A DNA stretch of 19,153 nt from an uncultured Rhizobiaceae group bacterium (lineage in GTDB: Bacteria > Pseudomonadota > Alphaproteobacteria > Rhizobiales > Rhizobiaceae): the NCBI GenBank assembly GCA_937944075.1, contig CALDZZ010000157.1, forward strand, positions 1 to 19,153, in the 5' to 3' direction. Shown here in pieces: positions 1 through 6,914 of this stretch. The position numbers were made by a program, and so were the translations under genes. The notes under the pieces are model-generated. The model searched no databases, was not told the DNA's origin, and saw nothing but the letters and a program-made list of their open reading frames with translations. The number at the start of each line of letters is the position of its first letter. The first letter of the stretch is position 1.

Positions 1-260
1 GCATCTGTTTGATTAGCGCTTTGAATGTTCGTCAGGAATACGTCATCAGCCAATTTTGTGAGTTCATTGTTAGTAAGGCCTGATGCAGTAGATGCTGACA
101 GAACGGCCGCATCTGCTGCTGCCTGATAATCAGTCCTGACGTTTTTCAGACGAGTGTAATCTATTGCAGCTCCCACAGCTGCCAATAAAGGAATGATCAA
201 TAAGGCAGTTGTTAATGCAACATTACCTGAGGTGTTTTTTAAAAATGATTTGTTTGGCAT
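1..260 (-). CDS. TadG-like Flp pilus-assembly protein, N-terminal part (cut by window edge)
   Basis: The reading frame opens at an ATG at 260-258 and stays open to the left edge, giving 86 residues. A GGAAT Shine-Dalgarno-like element lies just upstream. The N-terminus is typical of TadE/TadG-like proteins: a short polar lead with a glycine-asparagine pair (SGNVALTTALLIIPLLAAVG), one hydrophobic helix at about residues 12-30, then AIDYTRL and a segment rich in alanine, serine and aspartate (QAAADAAVLSA). In this family the helix anchors the protein in the inner membrane and the rest is periplasmic. It belongs to, or resembles, the Tad (Flp) pilus machinery for surface attachment. The C-terminal domain that would separate TadG (often with a VWA domain) from TadE or TadF is outside the window, so the subtype is inferred. 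The gene is transcribed away from zntB. Confidence 0.75.
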   Translation of the reverse strand, partial: MPNKSFLKNTSGNVALTTALLIIPLLAAVGAAIDYTRLKNVRTDYQAAADAAVLSASTASGLTNNELTKLADDVFLTNIQSANQTD

Positions 261-421
261 AATATTCCAGCTTTACCAATTAAAATTTGGAATTTTTATA
301 AACAAATACCTTTAGATACTATTGAAATTTTATAGTGTGATTTTAGGGTTTGAATTAAGGGTTTATAAAGAAGGATATTCCCCTTGCGCAGCTTGTTTAT
401 TGAATTCTGGCTGCTCATTGC

Positions 422-439
422 ACTGCAACGTTTTGCAGT
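422..439. promoter_or_regulatory. Perfect 18-bp dyad upstream of the tad-type gene
   Basis: The sequence ACTGCAA CGTT TTGCAGT has two perfect 7-bp arms around a 4-bp spacer. It lies about 160 bp upstream of the start of the minus-strand pilus gene. It could be an operator for a dimeric regulator or a small hairpin. There is no T-run next to it, so it is not an intrinsic terminator. The function is inference only. Confidence 0.3.
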
Positions 440-520
440 CAAACTGAATAGGTAAAAATCATGAATCATAATGCTACATAGTTCAGCTAAGTATATGAAT
501 TAATTTGAAAATCTCATTTT

Positions 521-542
521 AAAACAAGCCTGAAATACAGGC
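521..542 (-). terminator. Probable intrinsic terminator of metC-zntB
   Basis: Read on the minus strand, the hairpin GCCTG-TATTT-CAGGC (542-528) is followed by TTGTTTT (527-521). It lies about 70 bp beyond the zntB stop codon. The stem is only 5 bp, so the terminator may be weak, and the overlapping CCTGAAAT/ATTTCAGG repeat offers a competing fold. Confidence 0.45.
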
Positions 543-611
543 GTAATATCCCCTGAGCATCATTTCAGGATAGCCATGGTTCTTCAGATTAACACGTCAT
601 TTGAACTAGAC

Positions 612-1592
612 TTAAATCCATTTTAGCCATTTGAGGATGATGATTTCAAGAATTCCAATCACCAACATCAAAATACAAACGATGATAAATGACCAGGGAT
701 TGTCCATGCCCGGTACCCCGCCAACATTGATGCCCAGCAGGCCGGTTAAAAACCCTAATGGTAAAAATATGGCTGCAACAATGGTCAGGACATATGTATT
801 GTTGTTCGCAATCTCGACGCTGCGGTTTGCCATCTCTTCGTGAAGAAGTGTTGCCCGTTCGCGTATGGCATCCAGCAGTTCTATAATTCGTGACAGATGA
901 TGAAAAGATTCCCTGATATTTTCACGGTCGATCTGGGAAAGCCATTTCACATCAAGACGAGACAACTCTTCAAGTGCATCCCGCTGTGGCGTCAGAAAAC
1001 GCTTTAGCGGTATTGATTTTCGCCTGATATCCATCAGCGCGCTTCTGTCTTGGGCATTGGGGCGTTCAATGGATAATTCTTCCAACTCATCGAGACTGTC
1101 TTCAATACTGTTCAGTCGACCAGAGATGCGTTGTGCCAAACCATTGCAAAGGGCTGCGATGAAGGCGCCGATTGAGGCGGGGCCTGTGCCATTTTCATAT
1201 TTGTCCCGCAAATCCTGCACCGCCATCAACTTGTAGCGCCGCAAACTGATAACCCTGCCCGGAGTGACCCAAAGCCTGACTGCGACCAGATCTTCATCCG
1301 GTTCCGAGGAATTCAAGTTAATGCCTCGCAGGTTTATCACATATCCATCTGCAAAAGCCTTGATGCCAGGTCGGGTTTCTTCTGCCAAAAGCGAAGAAAC
1401 CGCAGTGGGTGGAATGTTATTGTCTTGGGTCAGCCAAGTCTTGGTTTCAACGGATGTGCGTTCCAGGTGTATCCAGGTCCAACCCTTGCTGTTTGGCGAA
1501 ACAGAAAGCTGCTCACCGTTAAGTTGTTTTGCCTTTCCTTGTGGCGAAACTTGAAAAGCACAGATTAGCGAGTCGTCACCAAGTGTCTTCAA
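612..1592 (-). CDS. zntB: Zinc transporter ZntB (CorA family)
   Basis: The product has 326 residues, almost the same as E. coli ZntB. It shows the CorA-family layout: a long soluble, partly coiled N-terminal domain (to about residue 262) and two C-terminal membrane helices (about 267-290 and 301-322). The signature after the first helix is G287-I288-N289 followed by VGGVPG, the GIN/GG form seen in ZntB proteins, whereas Mg2+-type CorA has GMN. ZntB proteins move Zn2+ across the inner membrane; the direction has been debated in the literature (first described as efflux, later as proton-coupled uptake). The start is a TTG at 1592-1590 that overlaps the metC stop (1591-1589). No ATG lies near the expected N-terminus, so the TTG is taken as the start and translation is probably coupled to metC. 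The shared operon with metC has no obvious biochemical reason. Confidence 0.88.
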   Translation of the reverse strand: MKTLGDDSLICAFQVSPQGKAKQLNGEQLSVSPNSKGWTWIHLERTSVETKTWLTQDNNIPPTAVSSLLAEETRPGIKAFADGYVINLRGINLNSSEPDEDLVAVRLWVTPGRVISLRRYKLMAVQDLRDKYENGTGPASIGAFIAALCNGLAQRISGRLNSIEDSLDELEELSIERPNAQDRSALMDIRRKSIPLKRFLTPQRDALEELSRLDVKWLSQIDRENIRESFHHLSRIIELLDAIRERATLLHEEMANRSVEIANNNTYVLTIVAAIFLPLGFLTGLLGINVGGVPGMDNPWSFIIVCILMLVIGILEIIILKWLKWI

Positions 1593-2779
1593 TTGATAAA
1601 CCCGCCAGCTCTCAAGGCCTGGGTTATATCAGCTTTCAGGTCTTCAGGGTCTTCAAGACCGACATTAAGCCTTACCAGAATACCATCACCTGAGCCCTTG
1701 GCAATTTTACGGTCTGAAAGGTTTACCAGAACGGCAAGGCTTTCAAACCCGGCCCAGGAATAGCCGCGTCCAATCAGCTCAAGGGCATCATAGAATCTTG
1801 CTGCTTTATCCATGTCATCTGTTTTTAGGGTAAAGCCGAACAGGCCGGTTGATCCCTTGAAGTCTCGCTTCCAGATGTCATGCTGTGGGTGCGAAGGCAG
1901 GGCAGGGTGCAAAACTGATGCAATTGCCGGGTGATCTTCTAGCCATTTGGCCATTTCGAGTGCATTCTTTTCGTGTTGGCGAATGCGAACACCCATGGTT
2001 CTGATGCCACGCAAGGTAAGATAGGTATCATCTGGACTGGCGCAACATCCCATGACGCCATGATGATGATGCAATTTCTTCCAGCAGCGCTCATTTGCGG
2101 ACACTGATCCAAGAACAAGATCAGAATGCCCTGCAGGATATTTGGTCAAGGCATGAATCGAAATATCAACGCCATAGTCCATCGACTTGAAATATAAAGG
2201 AGTTGCCCAGGTGTTATCAATCATTACGATGGCATTTCTCTCATGAGCAGCTTTGCAAATCGCAGGGATGTCCTGGACTTCAAACGTGTTTGAACCTGGT
2301 GACTCGGTAAAAATAACCGTGGTATTGTCTTTGAGTAGTTGAGAAATTCCGGCACCGATCAGTGGATCATAATATTCAACTTCAACCCCCATTCTGGCCA
2401 GCACACCATCGCAAAATTCTCTCGTTGGTCCATAACAGCTGTCCAGCACTAAAATGTGATCTCCGGCACTTGCAAAGGCCAGCAAGGGAACCGTAATGGC
2501 GGCCAGGCCTGAGGGAACGAGCACTGTGCCGGCAGAGCCTTCCATCTCATCGATGACTTCACACAAGGCATCTGTGGTCGGTGTTCCCCTTGTGCCGTAG
2601 GTGTACTTTTGAGAGCGGTTCTTCATGGTCTCAAAATCTGGATAAAGAACAGTCGAAGCGTGCACGACAGGAGGGTTTACAAACCCATGATATGCCTCAG
2701 GATGATTCCCCGTATGGGTTAGCTTGGTATCAAGCTGATATGTTTTTTGTTTTGATTGGTCAGCTTTTTTATCACTCAT
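1589..2779 (-). CDS. metC: Cystathionine beta-lyase
   Basis: This is a 396-residue PLP enzyme of the Cys/Met metabolism family, close in length to E. coli MetC (395). Expected landmarks are present: YGTRGTPT at 61-68 (phosphate-binding Tyr and Arg from the neighbouring subunit), Y116 in CYGPTRE (stacks on the cofactor ring), D188 in IDNTW (pairs with the PLP pyridine nitrogen) and K213 in HALTKYPAGHSD (the Schiff-base lysine). It splits cystathionine into homocysteine, pyruvate and ammonia for methionine synthesis in the cytoplasm. The TKYPAGHSD context and the overall size favour beta-lyase over cystathionine gamma-synthase or gamma-lyase, but these enzymes are hard to separate by motif alone. 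The ATG at 2779-2777 has an AGGA element about 10 nt upstream. It is first in an operon with zntB and divergent from aapJ. Confidence 0.88.
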   Translation of the reverse strand: MSDKKADQSKQKTYQLDTKLTHTGNHPEAYHGFVNPPVVHASTVLYPDFETMKNRSQKYTYGTRGTPTTDALCEVIDEMEGSAGTVLVPSGLAAITVPLLAFASAGDHILVLDSCYGPTREFCDGVLARMGVEVEYYDPLIGAGISQLLKDNTTVIFTESPGSNTFEVQDIPAICKAAHERNAIVMIDNTWATPLYFKSMDYGVDISIHALTKYPAGHSDLVLGSVSANERCWKKLHHHHGVMGCCASPDDTYLTLRGIRTMGVRIRQHEKNALEMAKWLEDHPAIASVLHPALPSHPQHDIWKRDFKGSTGLFGFTLKTDDMDKAARFYDALELIGRGYSWAGFESLAVLVNLSDRKIAKGSGDGILVRLNVGLEDPEDLKADITQALRAGGFIN

Positions 2780-2858
2780 TGCAGATATCCTGAAAAGTCA
2801 TGGTTTGGAACAGCCTTAACTGAAAACAGAAAATATTGAATTTCGCAATCAAATCCGT

Positions 2859-2885
2859 AAAAAATGCTCTGAATGACAAGCATTT
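2859..2885 (-). terminator. Terminator-like hairpin in the metC leader (possible attenuator)
   Basis: On the minus strand AAATGCT (2885-2879) and AGCATTT (2868-2862) pair around a 10-nt loop, and the 3' arm runs into a stretch of six T (2864-2859). The hairpin lies about 80 bp upstream of the metC ATG and downstream of the -10-like GATAAT, so it would be in the transcript leader. A 7-bp AT-rich stem is weak. An attenuator role is inference. Confidence 0.28.
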
Positions 2886-2905
2886 GGATGGATTTGTCCA
2901 TTATC

Positions 2906-2920
2906 AGCTTTTTAAAGCTT
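2906..2920. promoter_or_regulatory. AAGCTTT-type palindrome, metC-side copy
   Basis: The 15-bp sequence AGCTTTTTAAAGCTT forms two arms AGCTTT and AAAGCT with a 2-bp centre. On the minus strand it lies directly upstream of the -10-like GATAAT of metC (2905-2900), where a regulator would compete with RNA polymerase. Its partner is at 3029-3043. Confidence 0.35.
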
Positions 2921-3028
2921 ACCATAGGTGAATATTTGTCTCTGTTTGGAAATTTACCCTTGACGTAATGGTCACAATGCAATTTTATTGCGACATTGAT
3001 TTCCGGGGAGAATTCCATCTGATGGGAT

Positions 3029-3043
3029 AAGCTTTTAAAGCTT
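3029..3043. promoter_or_regulatory. AAGCTTT-type palindrome, aapJ-side copy
   Basis: AAGCTTT T AAAGCTT is a perfect inverted repeat with 7-bp arms and a 1-bp centre. It overlaps the position where the -35 element of the aapJ promoter should be, 11 bp before the TATAAT. The same palindrome recurs about 123 bp away on the metC side. An operator for a regulator of both genes is the simplest reading, but it is inferred. Confidence 0.38.
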
Positions 3044-3054
3044 GTGAGAAATCA

Positions 3055-3060
3055 TATAAT
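3055..3060 (+). promoter_or_regulatory. -10 element of the aapJ promoter
   Basis: A perfect TATAAT lies 65 bp before the aapJ ATG and 39 bp before the leader ORF start. The expected -35 position (about 3032-3037) has no good TTGACA match and coincides with the palindrome 3029-3043. This suggests a promoter that depends on an activator or is controlled there. Confidence 0.45.
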
Positions 3061-3098
3061 CAAGCCCATCGCGTAACAACGCTTTGGGAGGAAACTAA

Positions 3099-3128
3099 AT
3101 GGGTAACAGAAAAGGCTGTTTTCTATGA
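3099..3128 (+). CDS. Nine-codon leader ORF overlapping the aapJ start
   Basis: A strong Shine-Dalgarno sequence GGGAGG (3086-3091) is followed after seven bases by an ATG at 3099-3101. That ORF reads MGNRKGCFL and ends in TGA at 3126-3128, overlapping the aapJ ATG (3125-3127) in an ATGA arrangement. aapJ has no comparable ribosome-binding site directly before its own ATG. Coupled re-initiation after the short peptide would explain how such a highly expressed gene is translated. A 6-bp hairpin (AGAAAA/TTTTCT, 3108-3124) falls in the same stretch. An alternative is that the hairpin itself brings the upstream site nearer to the aapJ start. Confidence 0.45.
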   Translation: MGNRKGCFL

Positions 3129-4141
3129 AAAATACTATCGTATCTACGCTTGGCGTAGTTGCTCTAAGCGTATCTGCACTAAGTGCATCTGCTGCAACAC
3201 TTGACGATGTCAAAGCTAAAGGCTTTGTACAGTGTGGCGTGAGCCAGGGTCTTCCTGGTTTCTCAAATCCTGATTCTGCAGGCAACTGGACAGGTATCGA
3301 CGTTGATCTTTGTCGTGGTGTTGCTGCTGCTGTCTTCGGCGATGCAACAAAAGTGAAATACACACCACTATCAGCTAAAGAGCGTTTCACAGCACTTCAG
3401 TCTGGTGAAGTCGATGTACTGTCACGCAACACAACTTGGACAGCAACACGTGACACCACTCTGGGCCTGAACTTTGCTGGCGTAAACTACTACGACGGAC
3501 AGGGCTTCATGGTTCGCAAGGATCTTGGTGTTAAGTCTGCTCTTGAGCTTTCAGGTGCATCTGTATGTACTAACACTGGTACAACAACAGAACTTAACGT
3601 TGCTGACTACTTTGCTTCAAACAAGCTTGAGTACGAAATCGTAGCATTTGAAAAAGCTGACGAAGTTGTTGCTGCATATGACGCTGGTCGTTGTGACGTA
3701 TACACAACTGACGCATCAGGCCTCTATGCTCAGCGCTTGAAGCTTACAAATCCTGCTGACCACACAGTTCTTCCTGAGATCATCTCAAAAGAGCCACTTG
3801 GTCCGGTTGTACGTCAAGGTGATGACCAGTGGTTCAACCTTGTTAAGTGGACACATTACGCAATGGTAAACGCTGAAGAGCTTGGCATTACTTCTGCAAA
3901 TGCAGATGAAATGAAAGGTTCAGAAAACCCAGCTATCAAACGCGTTCTTGGTGTTGATGGCGAATTCGGTGCTGCACTGGGTGTTGGCAACGATTGGGCA
4001 TACAACATTGTCAAGCAAGTTGGTAACTACGGCGAAGTATTTAATCGCAACGTTGGACCAGACACACCGCTAGCAATTTCTCGCGGTACAAACGCATTGT
4101 GGACTAACGGTGGTCTACAGTACGCACCGCCAATCCGCTAA
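3125..4141 (+). CDS. aapJ: General L-amino acid ABC transporter, periplasmic binding protein AapJ
   Basis: The product has 338 residues with a clear Sec signal peptide (hydrophobic core about 5-20, likely cleavage after ASA at residue 23). It belongs to the type-3 solute-binding (SBP_bac_3) family. The AapJ/BztA branch is recognised by DVKAKGFVQCGVSQGLPGFS at the mature N-terminus, then GIDVDLCRGVAAAVFGD and LSRNTTWTATRDTTLGLNF. It binds a broad range of L-amino acids in the periplasm and hands them to AapQM, with AapP supplying energy. It is first in aapJQMP, and a strong hairpin follows the stop codon. Its codon use is visibly more biased than that of its neighbours (many GCT/GCA, CGT, GGT, ACA, AAC), as expected for a very abundant protein. 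The ATG at 3125 is fixed by the signal peptide, although the good ribosome-binding site lies farther upstream at the leader ORF. Confidence 0.93.
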   Translation: MKNTIVSTLGVVALSVSALSASAATLDDVKAKGFVQCGVSQGLPGFSNPDSAGNWTGIDVDLCRGVAAAVFGDATKVKYTPLSAKERFTALQSGEVDVLSRNTTWTATRDTTLGLNFAGVNYYDGQGFMVRKDLGVKSALELSGASVCTNTGTTTELNVADYFASNKLEYEIVAFEKADEVVAAYDAGRCDVYTTDASGLYAQRLKLTNPADHTVLPEIISKEPLGPVVRQGDDQWFNLVKWTHYAMVNAEELGITSANADEMKGSENPAIKRVLGVDGEFGAALGVGNDWAYNIVKQVGNYGEVFNRNVGPDTPLAISRGTNALWTNGGLQYAPPIR

Positions 4142-4157
4142 GGGTTGATTGAATATT

Positions 4158-4190
4158 CAGGGCCAGTCATTTGACTGGCCCTGTTTCTAT
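4158..4190 (+). terminator. Hairpin between aapJ and aapQ (partial terminator or 3'-stabiliser)
   Basis: CAGGGCCAGTCA (4158-4169) and TGACTGGCCCTG (4172-4183) are perfect 12-bp arms separated by two bases, so about 10-11 pairs can form with a small loop. TTTCTATAT follows, which is only a broken U-tract. It lies 17 bp after the aapJ stop in a 140-bp gap. In binding-protein operons such hairpins stabilise the upstream message and reduce read-through, so aapJ would be expressed above aapQMP. Confidence 0.65.
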
Positions 4191-4281
4191 ATAATGCGGC
4201 AAAAGACTGTAATTACAAATAATTCAAATTCATATTGATGAGCGCATCATAGCGAACACAAAATGAAAAAGGTGAGGGACA

Positions 4282-5490
4282 ATGGCTGTAACTGATTCCC
4301 CGGCTGGCGGGTCGACTGTACGTGAGAAGCCAAAGGTAAAGCTTCTTAACGATCCAAAGTTCAGATCAATCATATTTCAGATAATACTCGTATCATTTCT
4401 GGTATGGATAATTTGGGGCATGATCAACAATGCCGCATTTAACCTTCAAAAAGCTGGCATTGCTTCCGGGTTCGGGTTTCTGGATACAGCATCCGGCTTT
4501 GGGCTGAATTTCTCACCCTTCATAGATTACACATCCAGCTCCTCCTTTCTTTCTGTATACTGGGTAGGCTTGCAGAACACATTGGTTCTCGCTGTTATCG
4601 GTATCTTCTTTGCAACGATTATCGGATTCCTGATGGGCGTTGCACGATTGTCCAGCAACTGGGTTATCCGTGCGATTGCCTACTGGTATGTCGAAATAAT
4701 GCGGAATATCCCGCTGCTTTTGCAGATTTTCATCTGGTACAAGGGCGTATTGGCAACCCTACCAATCGCCAAAAACTCAATAGACTTGGGCGCTTTTGGC
4801 TTTTTGAACACTAAAGGTCTGTTTGCACCGCAATTTGTTTTCGGTGAAGGTTCTGGCATGATGGGTTGGGCTTTGCTGATTGCCATAGTCATTACGGTTG
4901 TGATTGGCAAATGGTCAAAGAAACGCCAGATGGCAACGGGACAGCGTTTTCCGGTTTTCTGGACAGGTTTAGGGCTAATTATCGGCCTTCCACTCTTGAT
5001 GTATTTTATCATGGGTCAGCCCGTATCAACCAATTATCCGACAGCAGGTAATTTTGGCCCGAAAGGTGGCATGCGTGTCATCCCTGAGTTTATTGCGCTT
5101 ATTCTTGCGCTATCGCTTTATACAGCTGCCTTTATTGCAGAGATAGTTCGCGCTGGCATTCTGGCGGTCAACAAGGGACAAACAGAAGCTTCTTATGCTT
5201 TGGGTCTTCGTCCTGGACAAACCTTGCGATTGAATATCATTCCACAGGCACTTCGTGTGATCATTCCGCCTTTGACCAGCCAATATTTGAACCTGACGAA
5301 AAATTCATCTCTGGCGGTAGCAATTGCCTATCCGGATCTGACTGCTGTGTTTGCGGGCACTGCCCTCAATCAGACAGGCCAGGCAGTTGAAATCATCGGT
5401 ATGACCATGTTGACCTATCTGGCAATATCACTCGTGACATCTCTCTTCATGAACTGGTACAACGCCAAAATGTCACTTGTTGAGCGATAG
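4282..5490 (+). CDS. aapQ: General L-amino acid ABC transporter, permease AapQ
   Basis: This inner-membrane permease has 402 residues and belongs to the His/Glu/Gln subfamily of BPD_transp_1 proteins. A first membrane helix lies at about 28-48, followed by a periplasmic stretch. The permease domain starts near residue 95 (YWVGLQNTLVLAVIG) and includes YVEIMRNIPLLLQIF, the usual HAAA-type permease motif. An insertion of about 100 residues with further helices (about 195-245) splits the domain, as in AapQ proteins. The EAA loop that contacts the ATPase is at about 302-324 (EASYALGLRPGQ, then IIPQALR). The ATG has a good site GGTGAGGGAC just upstream. AapQ pairs with AapM to form the channel. 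The stop codon is 10 bp before the aapM start. Confidence 0.92.
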   Translation: MAVTDSPAGGSTVREKPKVKLLNDPKFRSIIFQIILVSFLVWIIWGMINNAAFNLQKAGIASGFGFLDTASGFGLNFSPFIDYTSSSSFLSVYWVGLQNTLVLAVIGIFFATIIGFLMGVARLSSNWVIRAIAYWYVEIMRNIPLLLQIFIWYKGVLATLPIAKNSIDLGAFGFLNTKGLFAPQFVFGEGSGMMGWALLIAIVITVVIGKWSKKRQMATGQRFPVFWTGLGLIIGLPLLMYFIMGQPVSTNYPTAGNFGPKGGMRVIPEFIALILALSLYTAAFIAEIVRAGILAVNKGQTEASYALGLRPGQTLRLNIIPQALRVIIPPLTSQYLNLTKNSSLAVAIAYPDLTAVFAGTALNQTGQAVEIIGMTMLTYLAISLVTSLFMNWYNAKMSLVER

Positions 5491-5500
5491 GGAGATAAAC

Positions 5501-6907
5501 ATGTCTGGTATTGATTCACAAACATCCATGAACCGCGCTGAGACAGGTGGGCTGGAAGTGGCCTATGTCCGGCAGGAACTGGTGCCTGCCATTGCGCCGC
5601 CGATCAATGATTCTGGTGTTATTGGCTGGATGAGGAAGAACCTCTTCTCGAGTATCTTTAATACAGCTTTGACGCTGTTTTCACTTTATATTCTGTATTT
5701 GACTGTACCTGGTATCATCAAATGGGTGTTGACCGATGCAGTCTGGTCCGGTGAAGACCGTCTTGCCTGTGCAACAATTGCACAAGGGGGCGCGCTGCCC
5801 GATGACTGGAAGGCTGCTTGTTGGCCTTATGTGGGTGCGTATTTGAAACAATTCATATATGGCCGTTACCCGGATGCAGAATTATGGCGTGTAAATCTAA
5901 CGCTGGTCATGTTCTTTGTTGGACTTGTACCCATGCTGATGCCTTCATTGCCATTCAAGCGTGAGAATATCATATTCATGCTTGGAGTTTTCCCGGTAGC
6001 AGCCTTTGTCCTGCTTTCAGGTGGCAACTTGGATTTCAACGGCTTCCTTCTTCCAGATGCAATCATGGCGCCGTCTGAATTAAAATTCTGGGTCGATTTT
6101 CTCATCGTCTCGCTCATCATTTGTGCGGGTGTCGGTGCTTACATGAATGCAACAGATAGTGACCCCAAGCCTGCTGTTATTTTGACAGCGATAGCGATGG
6201 GTATTCTTGCGCTGGTTCTGTTTGTAATGTCGGTTGATTTTGGACTTACCCCTGTTGAAACGGATCTCTGGGGCGGCTTTGTCATGACGCTTGTCATTGC
6301 CGTAACCGGCATTGTTGCCGCGCTACCACTGGGCATCCTTCTTGCGCTGGGTCGCAGGTCAGACATGCCTGCCGTAAGTTTGTTCTCAGTCATCTTTATT
6401 GAGTTCTGGCGCGGTGTGCCTCTCATTACCGTTCTCTTCATGTCATCGGTCATGTTGCCGTTGTTCTTGCCCGATGGTGTAACCTTCGACAAATTGCTAC
6501 GTGCCCTGATTGGTGTGGCTCTCTTCTCGTCAGCCTATATGGCGGAAGTTGTTCGCGGTGGTTTGCAAGCCCTGCCAAAAGGCCAGTATGAAGGCGCCAT
6601 GGCCGTTGGTCTTAACTATTGGCAATCCATGCGCCTTATTATCATGCCACAAGCCTTGAAGATTGTTATTCCAGGCATTGTGAACACGTTCATAGGCCTC
6701 TTCAAGGATACAACGCTCGTGTCGATTATTGGTCTTCTTGACTTCCTTGGCATGATTAACCTTTCGCACTCAGACTCAACCTGGGCAACGCCGGTACAGG
6801 CAATGACCAGTTACGTCTTTTGCGCCTTTGTTTTCTTCCTCTTCTGTTTTGGAATGTCACGATATTCCATCTACATGGAAGACCGACTCAACACTTCTCA
6901 CAGGTGA
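5501..6907 (+). CDS. aapM: General L-amino acid ABC transporter, permease AapM
   Basis: The frame is open from 5477, but the start is placed at ATG 5501-5503. There GGGAG (5490-5494) gives ideal spacing and begins in the last base of the aapQ stop codon. The product has 468 residues. The C-terminal permease domain (from about 255) is strongly AapM-like: GRRSDMPAV, FIEFWRGVPLITVLFM, SSAYMAEVVRGGLQALPKGQ and the EAA loop EGAMAVGLNYWQSMRLIIMP. The region from about residue 120 to 240 has several extra hydrophobic segments, so this protein is longer than the roughly 380-residue AapM of Rhizobium leguminosarum as I recall it. The function is as half of the membrane channel. The aapP ATG follows 7 bp after the stop codon. 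Confidence 0.92.
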   Translation: MSGIDSQTSMNRAETGGLEVAYVRQELVPAIAPPINDSGVIGWMRKNLFSSIFNTALTLFSLYILYLTVPGIIKWVLTDAVWSGEDRLACATIAQGGALPDDWKAACWPYVGAYLKQFIYGRYPDAELWRVNLTLVMFFVGLVPMLMPSLPFKRENIIFMLGVFPVAAFVLLSGGNLDFNGFLLPDAIMAPSELKFWVDFLIVSLIICAGVGAYMNATDSDPKPAVILTAIAMGILALVLFVMSVDFGLTPVETDLWGGFVMTLVIAVTGIVAALPLGILLALGRRSDMPAVSLFSVIFIEFWRGVPLITVLFMSSVMLPLFLPDGVTFDKLLRALIGVALFSSAYMAEVVRGGLQALPKGQYEGAMAVGLNYWQSMRLIIMPQALKIVIPGIVNTFIGLFKDTTLVSIIGLLDFLGMINLSHSDSTWATPVQAMTSYVFCAFVFFLFCFGMSRYSIYMEDRLNTSHR

Positions 6908-6914
6908 TAATAAA

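Larger units (their letters stand above)
261..611. other. Intergenic region between tad-type gene and zntB, with terminator and an 18-bp dyad
   Basis: This is 351 bp of AT-rich sequence without a convincing gene. It must hold the promoter of the minus-strand tad-type gene and the 3' end of the metC-zntB transcript. Visible structures are a small terminator-like hairpin (521-542, minus) and a perfect inverted repeat at 422-439. Another repeat pairs CCTGAAAT (529-536) with ATTTCAGG (562-569) and is an alternative fold of the terminator region. I see no clear sigma-70 promoter that I would defend. Confidence 0.5.
2780..3124. promoter_or_regulatory. Divergent metC/aapJ control region
   Basis: This 345-bp AT-rich region separates the divergent metC and aapJ. 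It contains two near-identical palindromes (2906-2920 and 3029-3043) that each sit next to a -10-like element: GATAAT on minus (2905-2900) for metC and a perfect TATAAT on plus (3055-3060) for aapJ. On the metC side there is a terminator-like hairpin (2859-2885). On the aapJ side there is a short leader ORF (3099-3128). I looked for a SAM-II-type riboswitch core on the metC strand and did not find one. Confidence 0.5.

Noticed and set aside
2776..3018. 80-codon minus-strand ORF whose stop overlaps the metC start (ATGA)
   Set aside because: It has no Shine-Dalgarno sequence, no recognisable protein features and an AT-rich composition, and it covers the palindrome and the hairpin of the control region. 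metC has its own AGGA site. It is probably chance.
2780..3018. SAM riboswitch upstream of metC
   Set aside because: I looked on the minus strand for the SAM-II core and its GC-rich pairing and found neither. The visible hairpin is AT-rich.
5477..5500. Upstream TTG extension of aapM into aapQ
   Set aside because: The ATG at 5501 has an ideal GGGAG site. The extension only reads through the end of aapQ in another frame.
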